Shown here piece after piece: positions 42,788 through 49,547 of a stretch of 64,000 bases of DNA. Both the position numbers and the translations under genes were made by a program. The DNA is taken from the NCBI RefSeq assembly GCF_003688495.1, contig NZ_REFH01000010.1, positions 465,715 to 529,714 on the forward strand. Direction: 5' to 3'. The first letter of the stretch is position 1, and the number at the start of each line of letters is the position of its first letter. This stretch comes from Flavobacterium weaverense. GTDB taxonomy: Bacteria > Bacteroidota > Bacteroidia > Flavobacteriales > Flavobacteriaceae. Below the pieces are notes generated by a model. That model ran no database searches. It was given only the letters and a program-made list of their open reading frames with translations, and was not told where the DNA came from.

Positions 42788-43480
42788 TTAAAGAAAAGAA
42801 AGCAACTTATTTCTCATGATTTCTACTCCTTTAGAGGCCACTTCTGGTATTACCTCTATAGGATTTTTGAGATTTGGAATCTTTATTGGCTTCGGATCAA
42901 TATAAAATAGTTGAGTTTTACGAGGTGCATAATCGATTATTCCCGCGGCAGGATATACTTGCAACGAAGTCCCGATTACAGCTAAGAAATCAGCGGTTTC
43001 TGTAATAGTAATTGCTTCCTCTAATGCTGGCACTTCTTCTCCAAACCAAACAATATGCGGTCGTAACTGATTTTTGTCTTCATCGAAATCGCCAAAATTC
43101 AAATCCTCTTTCCAGTCTATTATGTAATTTGGATTTGCAATACTTCGCACTTTGAGTAGTTCCCCATGTAGGTGTAAAACATTCGTGCTTCCAGCGCGTT
43201 CATGTAAATCGTCAACATTTTGAGTGATTATATAAACGTCAAAATCTTTTTCTAATTCAGCTAAAATCAAGTGTCCTAAGTTTGGCTCTACTTCTTTTAG
43301 CTGTTTTCTTCTTTGGTTGTAAAAGTCAAGTACTAAAGCTGGATTTCTATTCCAACCTTCAGGAGTTGCTACATCCATAACATTATGCCCTTCCCAGAGT
43401 CCGCCGCTATCACGAAATGTTTTCACGCCACTTTCAGCACTAATTCCAGCTCCAGTAAGGACAACTAATTTCTTTTTCAT
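42788..43480 (-). CDS. NAD-dependent protein deacylase (sirtuin) lacking zinc cysteines
   Basis: 230 residues. NAD-binding GAGISAESGVKTFRDSGGLWEG (10-31), TQNVDDLHERAG (86-97), catalytic His 105 (HLHGEL) and the late GTSLQVYPAAG are present. Tyr 54 and Arg 57 (YNQR) match the YxxR of class III sirtuins that prefer succinyl/malonyl-lysine. The four zinc-binding Cys expected between about 110 and 140 are absent (RSIANPNYIIDWKEDLNFGD has none). An interspersed repeat begins 12 bases before the ATG. Confidence 0.92.
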   Translation of the reverse strand: MKKKLVVLTGAGISAESGVKTFRDSGGLWEGHNVMDVATPEGWNRNPALVLDFYNQRRKQLKEVEPNLGHLILAELEKDFDVYIITQNVDDLHERAGSTNVLHLHGELLKVRSIANPNYIIDWKEDLNFGDFDEDKNQLRPHIVWFGEEVPALEEAITITETADFLAVIGTSLQVYPAAGIIDYAPRKTQLFYIDPKPIKIPNLKNPIEVIPEVASKGVEIMRNKLLSFL

Positions 43481-43491
43481 ATTATTTTATT

Positions 43492-43584
43492 TTGGGCGTG
43501 TTCGCAAAAGCGACCGGGCTTTCGGCTTTATCTTTTCTGTCCTAAAAAGTCCAGAAAAGGATGCCGCCTCTATCCCTCACGCAT
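43492..43584 (+). repeat. Structured interspersed repeat, family B
   Basis: Begins TTTTGGGCGTG, contains GGGCTTTCGGCT and a TTTTCTG/CAGAAAA hairpin, and ends TATCCCTCACGC. The element at 63218-63367 has the same three anchors with different loops. It sits 12 bases upstream of the sirtuin start, within its presumed promoter/leader. Confidence 0.65.
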
Positions 43585-43703
43585 ATTCGGTAAAAATTCA
43601 CAAATCTTTTTCAAATCAAAAATAAGATTTTAATAGTAGTAGAAACTAATTTCAAAGTGATAAAGCTACTCTTTTTTACTATTTTTGCAAAAAATTAATC
43701 CTT

Positions 43704-44375
43704 ATGATTGACATCGATTACTTGAATTTTCTTGAAAACATTCTGACTGATAACCGTAAAGAAAAATTTCTAAAAGTACTGGAAACTAGAACGAAGCATT
43801 TCACAATTGCAGTAGAAGATATTTTCCAAATGCACAACACTAGTGCGGTTATGCGCAGTTGTGAGATTTTTGGAATACAAGAATTAAATGTAATCGAACA
43901 ACGTTACGGAAAAAGTATCGATAAGGAAATTGCAATGGGTGCTCAAAAGTGGGTGGATATAAATACATTCGATAGTATTACGAATTGCGTAGATACTTTA
44001 AAAAACAAAGGTTACCAAATCATTGCCACAACTCCTCACGAAGGAGATTGCTTGATGGATGATTTTGATATATCAAAACCGAGTGCTTTATTTTTTGGAA
44101 CGGAAAGAGACGGTTTATCACAAGAAATTTTGGAACGTGCTGACGGTTTTCTTAAAATCCCGATGGTAGGTTTTACAGAGAGCTTGAATATTTCAGTTTC
44201 TGCTGCAATAATAATTCAAAACTTAACGAGTCGATTACGCAAGACTGATATCAACTGGCATTTATCCGAACAAGAAATTTTAGAAAAACGTTTGGCTTGG
44301 GCTAAAAACTCTATAAAAGATATTAAAAGAATAGAAGAGCGTTATTTTATTGATAATCCAAAATCAGTTCTATAA
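43704..44375 (+). CDS. SpoU/TrmH-family RNA 2'-O-methyltransferase
   Basis: 223 residues with the alpha/beta-knot (SPOUT) fold: motif 1 NTSAVMRSCEIFGIQ with the catalytic Arg region, motif 2 ALFFGTERDGLSQEIL, motif 3 IPMVGFTESLNISVSAAIII. It methylates a ribose 2'-OH in tRNA, probably G18 (TrmH), or in rRNA. The C-terminal extension is short and basic. Preceded by TATTTTTG (43680-43687). Converges with MepB, 3' ends overlapping by 6 bases. Confidence 0.9.
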   Translation: MIDIDYLNFLENILTDNRKEKFLKVLETRTKHFTIAVEDIFQMHNTSAVMRSCEIFGIQELNVIEQRYGKSIDKEIAMGAQKWVDINTFDSITNCVDTLKNKGYQIIATTPHEGDCLMDDFDISKPSALFFGTERDGLSQEILERADGFLKIPMVGFTESLNISVSAAIIIQNLTSRLRKTDINWHLSEQEILEKRLAWAKNSIKDIKRIEERYFIDNPKSVL

Positions 44376-44891
44376 ACCGTAAAGCCTCTTCACAACTTCA
44401 ATGTTAACTGTTTCATCACTTGGAATTTCTAAAAAATAATTCAGTTGCCATTGTTGCGTTTTTTGAGCTTGTTTATTTATAGCTTCATCCCAAGGCGGAT
44501 AAACACGGATTGCTCTTTTACCTTCTTTAGTAGTTGTAGAAATAATTCCTTTTTCACAAAGCACAGATTTAGGGAATACAAATTGTCCAACACGATTTTC
44601 TTTCCGAACGCTAATCACAATAAAATCAATTGTATCTGTGAAATCAAGTGGTTGAATTGGTCCATTGCCATTTCTCTTCCATAAAGTTACAAATTGTCCA
44701 ATTTTTGTTGGAGTAATTTTAGCAACACGAAATACAATTGATTTATTATTTAATTGAAATGAGTATGCTCCATAGTCTGCGATTTCTTTTTCCTTTTCAG
44801 GAAGTGAACATTCAAAATCACAACTGTCATAAAGTAGTTCTTTGGCAAGAAGTAAATCAGCGTGAATTCTTATATCCTTTTTCCAAGACAT
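44370..44891 (-). CDS. MepB-family protein
   Basis: 173 residues matching the MepB layout: YGAYSFQLNNKSIVFRVAKITPTKIGQFVTLWKR, then DFIVISVRKENRVGQFVFPKSVLCEKGI, and AIRVYPPWDEA. MepB was named from the S. aureus mepRAB operon; its activity is unknown. No membrane segment or signal peptide. No multidrug pump gene is adjacent. Convergent with the methyltransferase, 6-base overlap. Confidence 0.85.
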   Translation of the reverse strand: MSWKKDIRIHADLLLAKELLYDSCDFECSLPEKEKEIADYGAYSFQLNNKSIVFRVAKITPTKIGQFVTLWKRNGNGPIQPLDFTDTIDFIVISVRKENRVGQFVFPKSVLCEKGIISTTTKEGKRAIRVYPPWDEAINKQAQKTQQWQLNYFLEIPSDETVNIEVVKRLYGL

Positions 44892-45023
44892 TTTTTTTGT
44901 TTGTAAGAGGGTTTTAATTTTATTACGATGAAAAATATTAATTAAAAATATTTTTATCCATTCATTAAAAGTATTTTTTACTAATTACTGTTGCTTATCA
45001 TAATTTAACTAAAAAATAAAAAG

Positions 45024-45054
45024 TTTGCAATTTGAAAACTTTAAGGTATATTTG
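45024..45054 (+). promoter_or_regulatory. Consensus promoter of higBA, apparently leaderless
   Basis: TTTG (45024-45027), exactly 19 bases, TATATTTG (45047-45054). The ATG follows 4 bases later at 45059, where transcription itself should start, so the mRNA would have little or no leader. An inverted repeat AAAGTTT / AAACTTT (45020-45026, 45036-45042) spans the -33 box and spacer, a likely HigA operator. Confidence 0.8.
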
Positions 45055-45058
45055 TCAA

Positions 45059-45388
45059 ATGAAAATTCTTGTAAAGAAAACAATTTTATTTTATATCGAA
45101 AAATATCCAATTGCAAAAACGCAATTGTTAATATGGTATAACGAATTTACAAAACTAAATTTTAAAAATTTCAATGAACTTAAGAGTGTTTATAGAAATG
45201 CTAGTATTGTAAATAATGATAGAGTTGTTTTCAATATTAAAGGAAATGATTTTAGATTAGTTTTTTCAATAAATTTTGTGCAAACAGCTTGTTATGTAAT
45301 CTGGTTCGGAACTCATAAAGAGTATGATAAAATTAATGTTGAAACCGTTTTTTTTGATACAACGATTTTAAACTATAAAAAACAATAA
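45059..45388 (+). CDS. higB: HigB-type mRNA interferase toxin
   Basis: 109 residues from the ATG at 45059. A TTG at 45032 opens a longer frame, but it lies between the promoter boxes. RelE-fold HigB family: KYPIAKTQLLIWYNEFTKLNFKNFNEL, SIVNNDRVVFNIKGNDFRLVFSINF, CYVIWFGTHKEYDKINVE. HigB toxins cut mRNA on the ribosome. The antitoxin begins 2 bases past its stop, toxin first as in other hig loci. Confidence 0.92.
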   Translation: MKILVKKTILFYIEKYPIAKTQLLIWYNEFTKLNFKNFNELKSVYRNASIVNNDRVVFNIKGNDFRLVFSINFVQTACYVIWFGTHKEYDKINVETVFFDTTILNYKKQ

Positions 45389-45390
45389 CT

Positions 45391-45747
45391 ATGAACTGGA
45401 AAGTATTAAAAACAGAAGAAGATTATAATAAAGCTTCAATCAGATTAATGGAGCTATTTCACGCAAAACCCAACACCTTAGAAGGAGATGAACTAGAATT
45501 GCTTTTAGTTCTAGTGAATGATTATGATGATAAGCATTATCATTTACCAGAACTTGATGCCTTAGAAGTTATAAAATACAAAATGGAAGAAATGGGTTTA
45601 AAAGCAAAAGACCTTGAATCAATTATAGGAAGTAAAGGACATGTTTCTGCAATACTTTCTGGAAAGCGTGAAATCACATTAAAAATGGCTCAAAAATTAA
45701 AAAATTATTTCAGTATTCCAGCTGAAGTTTTTCTTCATAGTGTTTAA
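45391..45747 (+). CDS. higA: HigA-type antitoxin
   Basis: 118 residues. The C-terminal HTH-XRE domain (LKAKDLESIIGSKGHVSAILSGKREITLKMAQKLKNYF) binds the operator. The N-terminal acidic half (LEGDELELLLVLVNDYDDKHYHL) presumably wraps the toxin. Two bases after higB, thus co-transcribed and likely autorepressing the promoter at 45024. This HigA form has the HTH at the C-terminus. Confidence 0.92.
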   Translation: MNWKVLKTEEDYNKASIRLMELFHAKPNTLEGDELELLLVLVNDYDDKHYHLPELDALEVIKYKMEEMGLKAKDLESIIGSKGHVSAILSGKREITLKMAQKLKNYFSIPAEVFLHSV

Positions 45748-46084
45748 ATCGATAAGGATGGAATTTTAATTCTCTCAATTTTTTCTACACTGCTACTGAA
45801 GTCAAACCTTTTAAAAACCTCTATAGTTTTAAAAACGAAATAATTAACTATTAATAATAATTGATTTTGCAGTGAATAAAAAGTTTGGGATGACACGAGA
45901 AAAATCAATCTCCTTTTGCTACAAAAAAATAGATTCGTTTTAGCCGCTTGAAATTATTGAAAGTACTATATGATAATTCTATAGTTGTAATGCATTTAAT
46001 CTGTTCTAATCTGACTCGATCTTGTTACAGTTTCAAAGTGAAGTTCAAGGTATTTTTTACGAACTAAGTACTATGTGAGGTGTC
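45748..46084. other. 337-base gene-free gap between the HigBA and ParDE modules
   Basis: AT-rich, no coding frame. No terminator with a clear T-run after higA and no inverted repeats at module borders were seen. Confidence 0.5.
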
Positions 46085-46378
46085 TTATAGTTTGCTTTTT
46101 AAATCCATTATTCCATGTAGAATCCTTGCGACTTCAATTTCATTTTTTGATAGAACTGAATAGAAAATAATATGCTCGCCTGATTTAAAACCCAATATTC
46201 CTTTAGTCACGATATCATAGTTTCTTCCAAGTTCTGGATTATTAGCTAAATCATCACAGGATGCTAAAAGTAAATTATAATATTTTTCAGCTTGCCTTGT
46301 GGACCAAGTTTCGATAGTATGATCCCAAATTTCAGATAAGTCATCAACAGCTTGGTTTGTTAAATAATATTTAGCCAT
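46085..46378 (-). CDS. parE: ParE/RelE-superfamily toxin
   Basis: 97 residues: YYLTNQAVDDLSEIWDHTIETWSTRQAEKYYNLLLASCDDLANNPELGRNYD followed by GFKSGEHIIFYSVLSKNEIEVARILHGIMDL, the ParE pattern with the final ARILHG strand. ParE toxins inhibit gyrase. It overlaps the antitoxin gene by 8 bases. The size and residues are complete, so the module should be functional. Confidence 0.92.
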   Translation of the reverse strand: MAKYYLTNQAVDDLSEIWDHTIETWSTRQAEKYYNLLLASCDDLANNPELGRNYDIVTKGILGFKSGEHIIFYSVLSKNEIEVARILHGIMDLKSKL

Positions 46379-46622
46379 TTGATTTTTTTCTTGCTTTTAA
46401 AATTTCAAGATGACTTTTAGGATCAAAATTAATTGCACGCCCACTCTCAATTCCGTCATTGATTGCTTTTCTTAAAGCAATTATCTTATTTTCCTCCTCC
46501 TCTAAAAGACGAAGACCTGCTCTTACAACTTCACTTGCGTTATTAAATCGTCCATCACTAACACTGTTTTCAATAAAACTTTCGAAATGAGTACCAAGCG
46601 AGATAGAAGTATTTCGTCCCAT
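46371..46622 (-). CDS. parD: ParD-type antitoxin
   Basis: 83 residues. A ribbon-helix-helix N-terminus (MGRNTSISLGTHFESFIENSVSDGRFNNASEVVRAGLRLLEEEE) dimerises and binds DNA, and a disordered tail (DPKSHLEILKARKKSNG) meets the toxin. First gene of the parDE operon. The ATG is at 46622, just downstream of a promoter with a built-in operator. Confidence 0.94.
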   Translation of the reverse strand: MGRNTSISLGTHFESFIENSVSDGRFNNASEVVRAGLRLLEEEENKIIALRKAINDGIESGRAINFDPKSHLEILKARKKSNG

Positions 46623-46635
46623 AATTTATTTTTAA

Positions 46636-46666
46636 CGAAGTTACCAAAATTTGGTAACTTTTCAAA
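46636..46666 (-). promoter_or_regulatory. parDE promoter whose spacer is a near-perfect operator palindrome
   Basis: On the minus strand TTTG (46666-46663), exactly 19 bases and TAACTTCG (46643-46636, one mismatch to TAnnTTTG). A 23-base palindrome (46638-46660, arms AAGTTACCAAA / TTTGGTAACTT with one central base) fills the spacer and enters the -7 box. ParD binding there would block RNA polymerase directly. Confidence 0.8.
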
Positions 46667-46825
46667 TTGTTCTACTTTATTTGTAATCTGACATGAAGTA
46701 AGTTGTGAAATAACTTTCACTTAGTTCTTTCAAAAATATTTAAAGAGTTTTATAAAACTTCTCAGAATAATTTAAGGTAACAATTAGGCATAGAATAATT
46801 AATGAAAAGCTTTTTGGAATGGTTA

Positions 46826-46872
46826 AGGATTGCAAATCCGCGTTATCGAGATTGTAAATCCGCTTAACGGGG
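46826..46872 (-). repeat. Direct near-repeat at the 3' end of the PIN-domain gene
   Basis: GATTG(C/T)AAATCCGC occurs twice in tandem (about 46829 and 46851), separated by TTATCGA-like DNA. It lies 2 bases past the stop codon of the 701-residue protein. Confidence 0.45.
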
Positions 46873-46874
46873 TT

Positions 46875-48980
46875 TTATTTTAACTCATCAGGAATTTCAA
46901 TTAATTCTTTGAATGCCTTTATGTTTGAATGATTATAATATTTATCTCTTATGTTTCTCAATACAAAAAAGTTCAACACAAAGCCAAATAATGCAATTAA
47001 ACTGGTAATTACGATATTGCTTTTATAATTATTCAATGTTTTTTCGAAGTTATCAATTTTCCAATCAGAAAGATAAAAAAGATATATGAAACCACATATA
47101 ATTAATATAGTGCAGAAAATAAGTTGATTCCAAGATTTCCTTCTCCAATTTTTTATCTCTTGAGCTATAAAATTATCTCGATTTTTTGCACTTAATTTAT
47201 TGAGAATATCGTTTTTTTCTTTTTTCTCTATTTCCAATTCTTTTGATAATGAAGCAATTTTATCTTTATTCAGATCGCTATCGATAGCGAGTTGTTTTTT
47301 CTCATTCTCTATTTGTATTTCCTTCTCATTTAAATTAAATTGTTTAGCTTTTATATTAGATTTTGCTTTATCTAAATTATTCACTTCTTTTTCAAATCGC
47401 TCGTATAATTTATCAAACTTTTCGATTCTTTCCTTTTCTTCCTTTTCTTGAATTAAAGATTCTTCTTTTAATTTTTTTTGAAACTCATCAGAGTTGGTAT
47501 TCGCTAATTTATTAAATTCATTAATGTTTTTAATTTGACGATTAGAAATTCTTGAAGATATATTTAAAATATCTTTATCTGTAATTACATCAGCTCTATA
47601 TTTTTGTATGTTTTCATCTAGTTCTCTGATTATGCTTGCTTTTGGCAGAGAATCATTCAGAGTATGAGCAACAATTGATGACAAGCCAATATCTATTAAA
47701 TCTTCGTTTTCAAGGTTTGTGTTTAATCGCGGATTGCTTAACCATAAAATGTTTAACAGTTCATCAACTCTTATTGTTTCTTTTTGATATTCATAATTGT
47801 TCTTTTCGAAATTTTTAAAATCTTCTGAATCGTGAGAACTTGAATTATTAACAAACCAACAATTTACCTTTTCAAACTCTCTAATTTTTTTTGTACGTTT
47901 TTCTTTTACGTATAAAAGTGCAATTGTATCGTGAATTGCAGAAAAATGATTACCTCTAATTTGTTTAAATTTTTCGTATTCTAAAGAATCTTTTGCTGAT
48001 TTCTTTAATCTTTCTGTAAAACTATAGATTGATATATCGAATGATTTAACTATATCATCTAAATTATCTATAATTCGTTCTAAATCGCTTGAACTTAAAT
48101 TTCTTCTTTCGCAAGCATTGTAGAGATCTTCAGGATTTATTTTTCTTGTTAAAAAAGTATTCGTAAAGTTTTCCGCTTTTTTCTTGATTAATGATTTTGT
48201 TTCTTCAATTGTATCAGCTAAAATTGTTAATTTAAAACCTAAATTTTTTCCAACTTCAATTAATTTTTTACAAGTATGAGTTGATTCAGGTGTATTTAAA
48301 TCTATCAAACTAATTATAAAGTTTGTATCAAAAAGTAATTCTACATCTTGTTTAAAATCTTCAGTTTTATATTCTAAAAAACTTGAAATAATTGAACCTA
48401 AATATATTCTTCTAACTGCATCAAATACTTTAGGTACTTTTTTGAAAAATTCAACAAATTGTGCTTCAATTGTATAATCTAAACCATTGGAGACTTGATG
48501 GTTTGAAAGATATTTAGATATAGAAATTTTATTTTTATCTATAAAATCAAATATTGAAGTTTTGTTAGAGACTTCAATATTTTTTAATTTACAGAAATCA
48601 ATAAAAATTTTCTCTAAATTTTCTGCATCTCTTTTACTTTCCTGTATTTTATCCTCAAAATCCTCAAAATAAAAAGCCTTTAGAATAAAGGAATTGTCTT
48701 TATTTATTGTAAAATTTAGTTCGCCTTCAATATTTACTTCATTCGCAATTTGGTTCAAAATAATTTTTAATACTGGAATTGGAAAATCAATTGAATACAT
48801 TTGATTAGCTTCATTTTGTATTTCTAAAATTGATTCACCTTTTAAAATTCCTTTATTATTAATTTGATTTAAAGTTCTTTTAATTAATGGTACAAATACA
48901 TCAACTGGACCTTTCATCAAGGTTCCATTATTTCTTATATGAGCCAATAAACTATAAGTTATTGCTTTATTTTCGTTCAT
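46875..48980 (-). CDS. Large PIN-like, coiled-coil, membrane-anchored protein (701 aa)
   Basis: N-terminal region 1-200 of unknown fold, with helix-rich segments (LLAHIRNNGTLMKGPVDVFV). Then a PIN-like domain, about 210-380: strand plus Asp 218 (LLFDTNFIISLID), Glu 259/260 (LADTIEETKSL) and Asp 351 (IHDTIALLYV), the spacing expected for a metal-dependent RNase. Next a helical part, a long charged coiled coil (about 495-600), two membrane segments (619-638, 655-675) and a short tail. No signal peptide, so the catalytic part is cytoplasmic. It has no antitoxin-like partner, in a region rich in toxin-antitoxin genes. Family unknown; a defence or RNA-surveillance role is only a guess. Confidence 0.75.
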   Translation of the reverse strand: MNENKAITYSLLAHIRNNGTLMKGPVDVFVPLIKRTLNQINNKGILKGESILEIQNEANQMYSIDFPIPVLKIILNQIANEVNIEGELNFTINKDNSFILKAFYFEDFEDKIQESKRDAENLEKIFIDFCKLKNIEVSNKTSIFDFIDKNKISISKYLSNHQVSNGLDYTIEAQFVEFFKKVPKVFDAVRRIYLGSIISSFLEYKTEDFKQDVELLFDTNFIISLIDLNTPESTHTCKKLIEVGKNLGFKLTILADTIEETKSLIKKKAENFTNTFLTRKINPEDLYNACERRNLSSSDLERIIDNLDDIVKSFDISIYSFTERLKKSAKDSLEYEKFKQIRGNHFSAIHDTIALLYVKEKRTKKIREFEKVNCWFVNNSSSHDSEDFKNFEKNNYEYQKETIRVDELLNILWLSNPRLNTNLENEDLIDIGLSSIVAHTLNDSLPKASIIRELDENIQKYRADVITDKDILNISSRISNRQIKNINEFNKLANTNSDEFQKKLKEESLIQEKEEKERIEKFDKLYERFEKEVNNLDKAKSNIKAKQFNLNEKEIQIENEKKQLAIDSDLNKDKIASLSKELEIEKKEKNDILNKLSAKNRDNFIAQEIKNWRRKSWNQLIFCTILIICGFIYLFYLSDWKIDNFEKTLNNYKSNIVITSLIALFGFVLNFFVLRNIRDKYYNHSNIKAFKELIEIPDELK

Positions 48981-49323
48981 TTATCTAGATGATTAATTTA
49001 AAAATTCCAATTTTGATATGTAGTCTAAAACTGTAAATTTAGAAGCTTTTAATAAATAAATGATTTTAACTTATTAACAATATTCTCGTTTTTTGCACAT
49101 TTAGCATAGTCTTGCCTAAAACTTTTATATATGCGCTACAGAGTAGCGCCAATACACCCATTTCTGAAAGTATAGGCCTAATTTAATAGTATTTTTTACT
49201 CTCTCTTAAAATATATAATTTTATTCCGAAATTGCTGATATAAAATGATTCTTCAAAAGTAATTCTTTTCAACAGAATAGCTTTGTTCAAGACCGTAAAA
49301 GCTCTCAAATTGTCGAGATCGCC
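48981..49323. other. Gene-free leader region of the PIN-like gene
   Basis: AT-rich DNA without a coding frame. One perfect hairpin, GCGCTAC-AGA-GTAGCGC (49133-49149), is the most GC-rich part. No convincing promoter for the downstream minus-strand gene was found. Confidence 0.5.
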
Positions 49324-49468
49324 TAGCCCTGACTGCAGCGAAAAACGCATGCCGGTAGCCAGCCGCTTTTTTCTGGTGGTTGCAGAGCGACTGCAAGAAG
49401 CTCCTGCAAGCGCCTAGAAAAATCGTTGGCTACTAAATGCTTTGTAGCGTAGGGCAGGAGTAGCTCCT
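49324..49468 (+). repeat. Structured interspersed repeat, family A (longer copy)
   Basis: Begins TAGCCCTGACTGCAGCGA, contains several self-complementary GC-rich segments (GCCGGTAGCCAGCCGC; GAAGCTCCTGC), and ends TAGCGTAGGGCAGGAGTAGC. The end blocks match the element at 31710-31788 on the opposite strand. It is 24 bases upstream of the secA terminator and markedly richer in GC than its surroundings. Confidence 0.6.
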
Positions 49469-49490
49469 AAAAAAACTAAAAAAAAGAGCA

Positions 49491-49522
49491 TAAAAAAACT
49501 CCACTACTTGCGCAGTGGAGTT
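49491..49522 (-). terminator. Terminator of secA
   Basis: ACTCCACT / AGTGGAGT stem, 8-base loop, then on the minus strand seven T. 26 bases past the secA stop codon. Confidence 0.9.
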
Positions 49523-49547
49523 CGTAATTGTTTTGTAATATAATGGC

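Noticed and set aside
45032..45058. TTG start nine codons upstream for higB
   Set aside because: It falls between the -33 and -7 boxes of a perfect promoter, so it would not be in the mRNA.
46523..46720. 65-residue frame overlapping parD
   Set aside because: Shifted frame across the promoter/operator and start of parD, a shadow of the antitoxin gene.
44900..49540. Whole 45-49.5 kb block as a mobile island or prophage
   Set aside because: No integrase, transposase, tRNA attachment site or direct repeats at the borders were found; only gene content and repeats hint at it.
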